Shown piece after piece: positions 1 through 4,677 of a stretch of 5,096 nucleotides of DNA. Within the stretch, counting starts at the first letter, position 1, and every line of letters starts with the position of its first letter. The notes beneath the pieces were generated by a model. The model made no database searches. It was not told the DNA's origin and worked only from the letters and a program-made list of their open reading frames with translations. The stretch comes from Hyphomicrobiales bacterium (lineage in GTDB: Bacteria; Pseudomonadota; Alphaproteobacteria; Rhizobiales; Beijerinckiaceae), in contig PXAW01000370.1 of assembly GCA_003567055.1 (NCBI GenBank), positions 1-5,096 on the forward strand, read 5' to 3'. Position numbers and translations under genes: made by a program.

Positions 1-677
1 CGCCGCAGGAGCCTGCATCTGCGCAGGCCTCGCCTGCGACCGCCGACGTGATGGCAGAGGCGCCGGCTGATTTGGTATCGGCGCAGCCGCCGGCGGATAC
101 CGCGCAGGCTTCTGAGACGGGCGAAGCCGCGCAGCCGCAGGACGGCGCGCCGGCTGAGGCGGAGGCCGAAGAGGCGCAAGCGACAGAGCCGGAAACCATC
201 GAGATCTGGCGTCAGAACCGGCAACCGCGTGGCGGGCAGCGTGACGCGCGCCGGCGTGGCGGACAGAACCGGCGTGGGGGCCCGGGGGCCGGGCAGTCAT
301 CGACAGGTCAGGCATCGACAGGGCAGGACGGCGCCGAGGCGGGTGCAGCCGGCGGGCAGGCCGCGCGGCGGGGCGAACAGCGCGCCCGCGAGCTCGGCAA
401 ATTCGGCGAAGGCAATTTCCGTCGTGGCGGCAAGGGACCCGATCAGGGCGGCGGCAAGCCTCACGACAAGCCTCACGACAAGGCCCATGGCGAGGGCGGA
501 TTCAAGGGGCGTGGCAAGGGGGGCGATCAGGGCAGGGGCAAACCTGGTGGCAAGGGCAAAGGCAAGCCTGCGACATATTCCTCCGGGCCCGATAATCGCA
601 AGCCGCGTCAGGCCGATCCCGATTCGCCCTTCGCCAAGCTCGCTGCCCTGAAGGCGCAGCTGGAAGACAAATCCTGA
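1..677 (+). CDS. C-terminal part of a helicase-type protein with a disordered RG/K-rich tail (5' partial)
   Basis: The frame is open to the left edge (codons in register from base 3) and ends at TGA 675-677, giving 224 visible residues of a longer protein. No catalytic domain lies in the window. The visible part starts Ala/Glu/Pro-rich and acidic, then passes through the short motif IEIWRQNR. It continues into a basic Arg-Gly-Gly and Gly-Lys region and closes with DPDSPFAKLAALKAQLEDKS. That ending, and the position directly before an S4 gene, fdxA and carD, match what I recall for the ATP-dependent DEAD/DEAH helicases of Hyphomicrobiales, so the helicase call is inference from tail and context. 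RGG and lysine-rich tails usually bind RNA non-specifically. Two in-frame duplications are present: 15 bp at 294-308/309-323, and 12 bp at 456-467/468-479 with a diverged third copy at 480-491. An internal ATG at 48 is not the real start. Confidence 0.75.
   Translation, partial: PQEPASAQASPATADVMAEAPADLVSAQPPADTAQASETGEAAQPQDGAPAEAEAEEAQATEPETIEIWRQNRQPRGGQRDARRRGGQNRRGGPGAGQSSTGQASTGQDGAEAGAAGGQAARRGEQRARELGKFGEGNFRRGGKGPDQGGGKPHDKPHDKAHGEGGFKGRGKGGDQGRGKPGGKGKGKPATYSSGPDNRKPRQADPDSPFAKLAALKAQLEDKS
294..323 (+). repeat. 15-bp tandem duplication inside the helicase tail
   Basis: Two adjacent 15-base units, 294-308 and 309-323, differ at two positions and encode GQSST/GQAST-like pentapeptides. 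The unit is a multiple of three, so the reading frame is kept. This fits slippage growth of a disordered tail. Confidence 0.7.
456..491 (+). repeat. 12-bp tandem repeat (KPHD units) inside the helicase tail
   Basis: AAGCCTCACGAC occurs exactly twice in tandem (456-467 and 468-479), and a diverged third unit AAGGCCCATGGC follows at 480-491. The units encode KPHD, KPHD and KAHG. The repeat preserves the frame and adds lysine and histidine to the basic tail. Confidence 0.75.
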
Positions 678-689
678 GGCGCGCAGGCC

Positions 690-956
690 ATGCGGGAGGA
701 TCGCCAGCGCCTCGACAAATGGCTCTGGTACGCCCGATTCGCCAGCACGCGCACAGCCTGCGCGAAGCTCGTCGAGGATGGGCGCGTGCGCCTCAACGGT
801 GCGCGCATCAGGCAGCCTTCCAAGGGCATCGCGGAGGGTGATGTGCTGACGGTGGCAGCGGAGCACGGCACCATCGTGGCGCGCGTCACGGCGCTCGGTG
901 AGCGGCGCGGCAATGCCGATGCGGCACGGGCACTCTATGAGCGGATCGGCTCTTGA
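690..956 (+). CDS. Small S4-domain RNA-binding protein (Hsp15/HslR-like)
   Basis: The 88-residue product begins with the classic S4 signature: RLDKWLWYARFASTR at residues 6-20, then LVEDGRVRLNG at about 27-37 and a KPS-like QPSKGI segment. It ends at the ALYER motif that follows the S4 fold in Hsp15. The S4 fold binds structured RNA. Hsp15 of E. coli binds the large ribosomal subunit carrying a stalled nascent chain, so a role in ribosome rescue or rRNA binding is plausible but not shown here. The ATG lies 12 bases after the helicase stop, with TGAGG (675-679) about 10 bases upstream as a modest Shine-Dalgarno, so the gene is probably cotranscribed and translationally coupled with the helicase. 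The protein is shorter than E. coli Hsp15 (about 133 residues) and lacks its basic C-terminal extension. The alternative description is a generic YlmH/RqcH-partner-like S4 protein. Confidence 0.9.
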   Translation: MREDRQRLDKWLWYARFASTRTACAKLVEDGRVRLNGARIRQPSKGIAEGDVLTVAAEHGTIVARVTALGERRGNADAARALYERIGS

Positions 957-1080
957 TGGGGTGCGCGGGGGGAACTAGTTGTGCATTGCGGGCGGACGCG
1001 ATAAAGCGACGTGCGCGCCCTATGCCCGATTCCAGCGGGCATTCATCATGGGATGAGCGAAAGCCGGACGGAACTGTGTC
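957..1080 (+). other. S4-fdxA intergenic region with weak promoter candidate and bridging 42-codon frame
   Basis: No established gene is seen in these 124 bases. A weak sigma70-like pair, TTGTGC (979-984) and TAAAGC (1002-1007) with 17-base spacing, could drive fdxA, but each hexamer matches only three consensus positions. An open frame starts at ATG 956-958, overlapping the S4 stop as TGATG. It runs 42 codons to TGA 1082-1084, overlapping the fdxA start as ATGA. No convincing Shine-Dalgarno precedes it, and the peptide resembles nothing I know. It is left as an observation rather than a gene. Confidence 0.3.
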
Positions 1081-1419
1081 ATGACCTATATCGTCACCGA
1101 GAATTGTATCAAATGCAAATATATGGATTGCATCGAGGTCTGCCCGGTCGATTGCTTCTATGAAGGCGAGAACATGCTCGTCATCCATCCCGACGAGTGC
1201 ATCGATTGCGGTGTCTGCGAGCCCGAATGCCCGGCGGAGGCGATCAAGCCGGATACGGAGCCGGGGCTGGAGCAATGGCTGCAGATCAATACCGATCTGT
1301 CCAAGACCTGGCCCAACATCACGCAGAAGAAGCCGGAGCCGCCGGATGCGAAAGAATATGACGGGATGGAAGGGAAATACGAAAAATTCTTCTCCACCAA
1401 TCCCGGTGATGGCGATTGA
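1081..1419 (+). CDS. fdxA: Seven-iron ferredoxin FdxA ([3Fe-4S][4Fe-4S])
   Basis: The 112-residue product is a cytoplasmic low-potential electron carrier of the Azotobacter vinelandii ferredoxin I type. The N-terminal half carries cysteines at 9, 12, 17, 21, 25, 40, 43, 46 and 50. By comparison with ferredoxin I, Cys9, 17 and 50 should hold the [3Fe-4S] cluster, and Cys21, 40, 43 and 46 the [4Fe-4S] cluster. Cys12 and Cys25 are the extra, non-ligand cysteines also found in that family. The motifs [20 protein letters not shown] and [16 protein letters not shown] are nearly canonical. The C-terminal WPNITQKK...[11 protein letters not shown] segment is the usual FdxA cap. Length is normal. The Shine-Dalgarno is weak (GGA at 1070-1072). 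The redox partner cannot be read from context. The gene sits between the S4 gene and carD, an arrangement I recall as common in related genomes. Confidence 0.97.
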   Translation: MTYIVTENCIKCKYMDCIEVCPVDCFYEGENMLVIHPDECIDCGVCEPECPAEAIKPDTEPGLEQWLQINTDLSKTWPNITQKKPEPPDAKEYDGMEGKYEKFFSTNPGDGD

Positions 1420-1441
1420 TGACAGTTTCACGTCAGCCGTT

Positions 1442-1470
1442 TTGATTTTTCACGGGTTTTGTGCTAGGTT
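1442..1470 (+). promoter_or_regulatory. Candidate sigma70-type promoter for carD
   Basis: TTGATT (1442-1447) and TAGGTT (1465-1470) are separated by exactly 17 bases. TG at 1462-1463 sits one base before the -10 hexamer, giving an extended -10 element. The surrounding DNA is distinctly AT-rich compared with the rest of the window. Transcription would begin near 1477. TTTCACG occurs twice, at 1426-1432 and 1448-1454, 22 bases apart and overlapping the -35/spacer area, so a regulator site is possible. Confidence 0.55.
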
Positions 1471-1545
1471 CTGATCACCGTCGAGAATGACCGACGGGCA
1501 CCACACTTATTGTGAGCCCAAGCCTATCATGATCATCTCCCTGAC

Positions 1546-1587
1546 CGCCATCGGATCGGACCTCAAACGCTTTGCTCACCGATGGCG
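1546..1587 (+). promoter_or_regulatory. Perfect 9-bp inverted repeat in the carD leader
   Basis: CGCCATCGG (1546-1554) and CCGATGGCG (1579-1587) are perfectly complementary and enclose a 24-base loop. The loop itself contains AAACGCTTT, a possible 3-bp mini-hairpin. In RNA this would be a stable stem early in the carD leader. No T-tract follows, so it is not an intrinsic terminator. A protein-binding DNA site is the alternative. Confidence 0.5.
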
Positions 1588-1624
1588 CCGGGGCCATTTC
1601 TCGACAACTTGACGCGCATTTAGG

Positions 1625-1681
1625 GGGTGTGGGCCACGGATCACGATCCGGGGGCGGCTTCGGTGCGCTCGCTCCACACTT
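1625..1681 (+). promoter_or_regulatory. Nested inverted repeats in the carD leader
   Basis: GTGTGG (1627-1632) pairs with CCACAC (1674-1679), and G-U pairs extend both ends. Inside lies CGGATC (1637-1642) facing GATCCG (1645-1650), separated by only two bases. The inner element is a near-continuous palindrome and fits a dimeric DNA-binding site better than an RNA hairpin. The outer pairing fits an RNA stem. Which reading applies cannot be decided from one sequence. Confidence 0.35.
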
Positions 1682-1728
1682 GATCTTCCGGACTGCCGGA
1701 CCCCTGCCGGTGGCTCCATTTTCGTCGA

Positions 1729-1749
1729 CGCGACCCTGATAACGTCGCG
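1729..1749 (+). promoter_or_regulatory. Small hairpin just upstream of the carD ribosome binding site
   Basis: CGCGAC (1729-1734) and GTCGCG (1744-1749) form a 6-bp stem with a 9-base loop. It ends 12 bases before the AGGAGG sequence. It leaves the Shine-Dalgarno unpaired, so it would mark the edge of the leader structure rather than block initiation. Confidence 0.35.
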
Positions 1750-1761
1750 CGGCATCCATGC

Positions 1762-1767
1762 AGGAGG
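1762..1767 (+). promoter_or_regulatory. Strong Shine-Dalgarno of carD
   Basis: AGGAGG is a perfect anti-16S match 10 bases before ATG 1778. It fixes the carD start and is the strongest ribosome binding site in the window, consistent with an abundant protein. Confidence 0.85.
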
Positions 1768-1777
1768 CCTTCATCGC

Positions 1778-2383
1778 ATGACGACCGCCAAGAAGAACGC
1801 CAAGCAACTCGGTTTCAAGGCAGGTGAAGCAGTCGTGTATCCGGCGCACGGCGTCGGTCGCATCACGGCGATCGAGGAGCAGGAGATCGCCGGCTTCAAG
1901 CTCGAACTCTATGTCGTCAGTTTCGAAAAGGACAAGATGGTCCTGCGCGTCCCGACCAGCAAGGCCGAGACCGTGGGCATGCGCAAGCTCGCCGAATCCG
2001 GTCTCGTGGAGAAGGCGCTCACCACCATGGCGGGCCGCGCCCGCGTCAAGCGCACCATGTGGTCGCGCCGTGCGCAGGAATATGAGGCCAAGATCAATTC
2101 CGGCGATCTGATTTCGGTGGCCGAAGTCGTGCGCGATCTCTATCGCTCCGACGCCCAGCCCGAGCAGTCCTACAGCGAGCGTCAGCTCTACGAGGCCGCT
2201 CTGGAGCGCGTCGTCAGCGAAATCGCTTCGGTCAACGGCGCCACCGAGACGGAAGCGCTGAAGCTGATCGAGGATGCGCTGGCCAAGTCGCCGCGTCGCG
2301 CCAAAGGCGCCGAGGATGCCGACGGCGCCGAGGCTGTCGAGGGCGATTCCGACAATGGCGATCTGCAGGAAGAGGCCGCCTGA
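1778..2383 (+). CDS. carD: CarD/CdnL-family RNA polymerase-binding transcription regulator
   Basis: The complete 201-residue protein belongs to the CarD_CdnL_TRCF family. Residues about 11-70 form the Tudor-like RNA polymerase interaction domain, with the signatures GEAVVYPAHGVGRI and KMVLRVPTSKAETVGMR; in the family it contacts the beta subunit lobe. Residues about 75-170 form the helical DNA-binding domain. It contains MWSRRAQEYEAKINSGD, whose Trp95 corresponds to the conserved tryptophan that wedges into the upstream edge of the promoter bubble, followed by AEVVRDLYRSD. CdnL proteins stabilise open complexes at rRNA and other growth promoters. The last 30 residues are an acidic Asp/Glu/Ala tail ending EEAA. 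In Caulobacter CdnL, as I recall it, the terminal Ala-Ala is needed for ClpXP turnover, so regulated proteolysis is plausible here. The start is secured by AGGAGG at 1762-1767. The gene has its own promoter candidate and terminator, so it is probably monocistronic or at least independently expressed. Confidence 0.96.
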   Translation: MTTAKKNAKQLGFKAGEAVVYPAHGVGRITAIEEQEIAGFKLELYVVSFEKDKMVLRVPTSKAETVGMRKLAESGLVEKALTTMAGRARVKRTMWSRRAQEYEAKINSGDLISVAEVVRDLYRSDAQPEQSYSERQLYEAALERVVSEIASVNGATETEALKLIEDALAKSPRRAKGAEDADGAEAVEGDSDNGDLQEEAA

Positions 2384-2416
2384 GGCGCTTCCGGCTGAAT
2401 TCAACGGTAATGCGAG

Positions 2417-2449
2417 AGCGGATCTGGTCCATGACCGGGTCCGCTTTTT
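2417..2449 (+). terminator. Intrinsic terminator of carD
   Basis: A 13-bp stem (2417-2429 with 2433-2445) contains two G-T wobbles and no mismatches, closed by a 3-base CAT loop. It is followed immediately by a T run (2445-2449) continuing CTT. It starts 33 bases after the carD stop and is a canonical Rho-independent terminator for plus-strand transcription. In the opposite direction the stem is followed by CTCGCATT rather than a T-tract, so it should not efficiently stop cobQ transcripts. Confidence 0.93.
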
Positions 2450-2520
2450 CTTGGGGCCCTCTGCTTTTTCTTGGGGCCCTCTGCTTTTTCTTGGGGCCCT
2501 CCGCTTTTTCTTGGGGCCCG
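2441..2520 (+). repeat. Four 20-bp tandem repeats overlapping the terminator T-tract
   Basis: Four head-to-tail units of exactly 20 bases occupy 2441-2460, 2461-2480, 2481-2500 and 2501-2520, with consensus CYGCTTTTTCTTGGGGCCCT. Units 2 and 3 are identical. Units 1 and 4 have C instead of T at the second position, and unit 4 ends in G. The first unit includes the last bases of the terminator 3' arm and its T-tract, so the array appears to have grown from the terminator. Each unit also carries the palindrome GGGCCC, allowing neighbouring units to pair with each other. The array ends 9 bases from the cobQ stop codon. Confidence 0.97.
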
Positions 2521-2529
2521 GCGCCCGCC

Positions 2530-3996
2530 TCAGCCGGCGGCGCCCGCCCGCGCGATGGCGAGCAGCCCGTCGCAATCGCAATGCGCTTCCAGGTGATCGG
2601 CGAGCGCATCCAGCGCGGCATCCACCTGCGCTTCGTAGGCGAGATCGGAGGCCTGGGCGCCGATCTGTGCGAGGAAGGCGCGGCGGAAAGCGTCTTCGCC
2701 GAACAGACCATGGAGATAACTCCCCATCGCCCGTCCATTCGCCGAGATCGCGCCCTCGGGCGCACCGTCGCGATCGAAGAGAGGCCGCGCCCGGTCAGGC
2801 CCGTCGCTCTCGCCGATATGGATCTCGTAGCCACTCACCGGCGTATCGGAGGCGATATGGCGCGCGCGCACCTGCGTGACGTGTTTGTCGGGCCGCATCA
2901 CCGTGTCGATGGCGAGATGGCCGAGGCCGGGGCTCGTGCCCGCCGGCCCCTCGATGCCCTGCGGATCGGCGATGGTCCGGCCCAGCATCTGATAGCCGCC
3001 GCATAGCCCGAGCACCCGCCCGCCCCGGCGCAGGATCGCGGCGAGATCGATGTCCCAGCCCTGCTCGCGGAAGAAAGCGAGATCGCCGCGTGTCGATTTC
3101 GAGCCGGGAATGATGACGAGATCGGCATCGAGCGGGAGCGGGCGCCCCGGCGCCACCACCTCCACGGACAGCGCCGGATCGAGGGCGAGCGGGTCGAGAT
3201 CGTCGAAATTGGCGATCCGCGACAGGCGCGGCACGGCGATGCGGAATGCCCCGTTGCCGCGTTTGGCGGCGATGTCGAGGGCATCCTCGGCGGGGAGCTC
3301 ATGGGCGCGCGCGAACCAGGGCAGCACGCCGAAACCGGGCCAGCCGGTGCGATCAGTGATCGCCGCATAGCCGTCGTCGAACAGCCTCGGATCACCGCGG
3401 AACTTGTTGATGAGAAAGCCCTTGATCAAAGCCGCATCCTGCGGATCGATCACGGCCTGCGTGCCCACGATCTGCGCGATCACCCCGCCGCGATCGATAT
3501 CGCCGACGAGCACCACCGGCACGCGCTCGGCCTGCGCAAAGCCCATATTGGCGATGTCGCCGGCGCGCAGATTGATCTCGGCGGGAGAGCCCGCGCCCTC
3601 CACCAGCACCAGATCCGCCTCACGGCGCAGGATCGCGAAACTCTCGCGCACGCTCGCGAGCAATTGCGGCTTGAGCGTCGCGTAATCGCGCGCCCGGGCC
3701 GTGGTCAGGCGCTTGCCCTGGACGATGACCTGCGCGCCGGTCTCGCTTTCCGGCTTGAGCAGGACCGGGTTCATGTGGATCGATGTCGCCACCCCCGCCG
3801 CGCGTGCCTGCAGGGCCTGGGCGCGCCCGATCTCGCCGCCGCCATCATCGGTGACGGCGGCGTTGTTCGACATGTTCTGCGGCTTGAACGGGCGCACGCG
3901 AAGCCCGCGCCGGGCAAAGACCCGCGCGAGCCCGGCGACGAGCATGGATTTGCCGACATTGGAGCCGGCGCCCTGGATCATCAATGTGGCGCTCAT
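2530..3996 (-). CDS. cobQ: Cobyric acid synthase CobQ (glutamine-hydrolysing)
   Basis: The complete 488-residue cytoplasmic amidotransferase should use glutamine and ATP to amidate side chains b, d, e and g of adenosylcobyrinic acid a,c-diamide, giving adenosylcobyric acid. The N-terminal DTBS-like ATPase domain has the P-loop GAGSNVGKS at residues 9-17, then [13 protein letters not shown] at about 37-49 and [12 protein letters not shown] at about 132-143. The central VGDIDRGGV motif lies at about 164-172. The C-terminal class I glutamine amidotransferase domain has the nucleophile Cys332 in [10 protein letters not shown] and His429 in SYLHGLF. Length matches the family (about 480-510). The start at 3996 was chosen because [17 protein letters not shown] is the normal family N-terminus; the frame extends upstream to 4095 but would then lie inside cobU. 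The cobU stop is 10 bases upstream, with a weak AAGTGAG ribosome site overlapping it, so the two genes are cotranscribed and probably coupled. Confidence 0.97.
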   Translation of the reverse strand: MSATLMIQGAGSNVGKSMLVAGLARVFARRGLRVRPFKPQNMSNNAAVTDDGGGEIGRAQALQARAAGVATSIHMNPVLLKPESETGAQVIVQGKRLTTARARDYATLKPQLLASVRESFAILRREADLVLVEGAGSPAEINLRAGDIANMGFAQAERVPVVLVGDIDRGGVIAQIVGTQAVIDPQDAALIKGFLINKFRGDPRLFDDGYAAITDRTGWPGFGVLPWFARAHELPAEDALDIAAKRGNGAFRIAVPRLSRIANFDDLDPLALDPALSVEVVAPGRPLPLDADLVIIPGSKSTRGDLAFFREQGWDIDLAAILRRGGRVLGLCGGYQMLGRTIADPQGIEGPAGTSPGLGHLAIDTVMRPDKHVTQVRARHIASDTPVSGYEIHIGESDGPDRARPLFDRDGAPEGAISANGRAMGSYLHGLFGEDAFRRAFLAQIGAQASDLAYEAQVDAALDALADHLEAHCDCDGLLAIARAGAAG

Positions 3997-4006
3997 GACG
4001 GCATGC

Positions 4007-4510
4007 TCACTTGATCCGCAACGGCTGGCCGGCGACGACCAGCACCACCTCATCCGCGACCGCGCCGACATCCTGCGCGAGCCGCCCCGCCGCATCGCGG
4101 AAATGCCGCGCCAGACGGTTCTCCGGCACGATGCCGAAGCCGACCTCGTTGGTCACGAGCACGACCGGGCTCCTTTGGCGAACGAGCGCGGCGCAGAGCG
4201 CTTCACCCTCAGCCGCGAGATCGCGCTCGGCGAAGAGCAGGTTCGTCAGCCACAGCGTCAGGCAATCGACGAGACGCGGGCCCGCGCCATCGGTGGCATC
4301 GAGCGCGCCGACGAGATCAAGCGGGGCGGGATGGTCGCCCCAGCGCGCATCGCGGCGCGCCTGATGGGCCGCGATGCGCGCGCGCATCTCGTCATCGAGG
4401 GCCTCGGCGGTCGCGATATAGATCGGGCGGCCCGGCATGGCCAGCACGCGCTCTTCGGCATGGCGGCTCTTGCCCGAGCGCGCGCCGCCGGTGATCAGGA
4501 TGATGCTCAT
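4007..4510 (-). CDS. cobU: Adenosylcobinamide kinase / adenosylcobinamide-phosphate guanylyltransferase (CobU/CobP)
   Basis: The complete 167-residue bifunctional enzyme phosphorylates adenosylcobinamide and transfers GMP to give adenosylcobinamide-GDP, the substrate for cobalamin synthase. The P-loop GGARSGKS is at residues 8-15, followed by [29 protein letters not shown] lies at 31-53, so it is given here by position: its His49 is the histidine of the family's RIxxHxxxR motif and the likely guanylylation site, by analogy with Salmonella CobU. The middle has [13 protein letters not shown]. The family hallmark [20 protein letters not shown] is at about 119-138, and the protein ends VAGQPLRIK. 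Length is slightly shorter than the Salmonella enzyme (about 180). No strong Shine-Dalgarno is seen, only GAG about seven bases upstream. It is called CobP in Pseudomonas denitrificans nomenclature. It is the first gene of the cobU-cobQ pair and divergent from cobD. Confidence 0.96.
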   Translation of the reverse strand: MSIILITGGARSGKSRHAEERVLAMPGRPIYIATAEALDDEMRARIAAHQARRDARWGDHPAPLDLVGALDATDGAGPRLVDCLTLWLTNLLFAERDLAAEGEALCAALVRQRSPVVLVTNEVGFGIVPENRLARHFRDAAGRLAQDVGAVADEVVLVVAGQPLRIK

Positions 4511-4677
4511 GGGGCTCGTTCTAGCCCAAAGGCGCGCCGCGCGCGAGACGCGGATTCACCCTGCGCCGCGCGCAACCGGTGGCGGGACCGGCGGGCGGCG
4601 TGTATTGAACAGCCCATGACCGTGCCGATGGGGGCCTGCGCCCCGAATCTTTATTTCGCCTCGAAGAGTATCGCCGC
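4511..4677. other. Divergent cobU-cobD intergenic region
   Basis: These 167 bases should hold the promoters of both divergent genes, but no convincing -35/-10 pair is visible in either direction. The 11-base sequence GCGCCGCGCGC occurs twice as a direct repeat (4534-4544 and 4563-4573) in a very GC-rich block. GGGGC (4631-4635) and GCCCC (4640-4644) form a short hairpin followed by GAATCTTTATTT, upstream of cobD. No complete cobalamin riboswitch consensus is present on either strand. Confidence 0.5.
4663..4668 (+). promoter_or_regulatory. Ribosome binding site deciding the cobD start
   Basis: GAAGAG lies 9 bases before ATG 4678 and is a fair purine-rich Shine-Dalgarno match. Other ATG and GTG codons upstream (4616, 4622) are in a different frame, so this site supports 4678 as the start. 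Confidence 0.55.

Larger units (their letters stand above)
1420..1777 (+). other. Non-coding fdxA-carD region: carD promoter and long structured leader
   Basis: This 358-base stretch has no convincing gene. It contains a promoter candidate at 1442-1470, a 9-bp inverted repeat at 1546-1587, a nested inverted-repeat block at 1625-1681, a 6-bp hairpin at 1729-1749 and a strong Shine-Dalgarno at 1762-1767. A 41-codon frame (1487-1612) begins only about ten bases after the expected transcription start and has no proper ribosome binding site; it is not supported as a gene. If the promoter call is right, the carD mRNA has a leader of about 300 nt. No strong terminator follows fdxA: a TGAC/GTCA hairpin before a T-rich stretch at 1419-1450 is too short to rely on. 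Confidence 0.6.

Noticed and set aside
297..866. Minus-strand open frames across the helicase tail and S4 gene
   Set aside because: They are antisense shadows without family motifs, and they overlap well-supported plus-strand genes.
1487..1612. 41-codon frame in the carD leader
   Set aside because: It lacks a proper ribosome binding site, would start only about ten bases after the predicted transcription start, and contains half of the leader's 9-bp inverted repeat. Chance is the simpler explanation.
2441..2520. CRISPR array or mobile-element end
   Set aside because: The units are directly adjacent with no spacers, have a 20-bp period, and no cas, transposase or target-site duplication is nearby.
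1475..2581. Long minus-strand open frame (368 codons) opposite carD and through the repeat array
   Set aside because: It is the antisense shadow of carD in high-GC codon usage. Its product is low-complexity Arg/Lys/Gly-rich with no family signature, and carD is unmistakable on the other strand.
3997..4095. Upstream extension of cobQ to an ATG at 4095
   Set aside because: The extra 33 residues lie within the cobU coding region and are Arg/Ser-rich shadow sequence. The family N-terminus begins at 3996, with a normal 10-base gap after cobU.
4511..4620. Possible cobalamin riboswitch upstream of cobU on the minus strand
   Set aside because: Fragments resembling GGTGAATCC and CCCGCCAC are present, but they occur in the reverse order from the riboswitch consensus, and the CACTG core of the B12 box is missing (CACCGG instead).
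4631..4656. Intrinsic terminator before cobD
   Set aside because: The stem is only 5 bp, the T-rich stretch begins six bases later, and no plus-strand gene lies upstream to be terminated.
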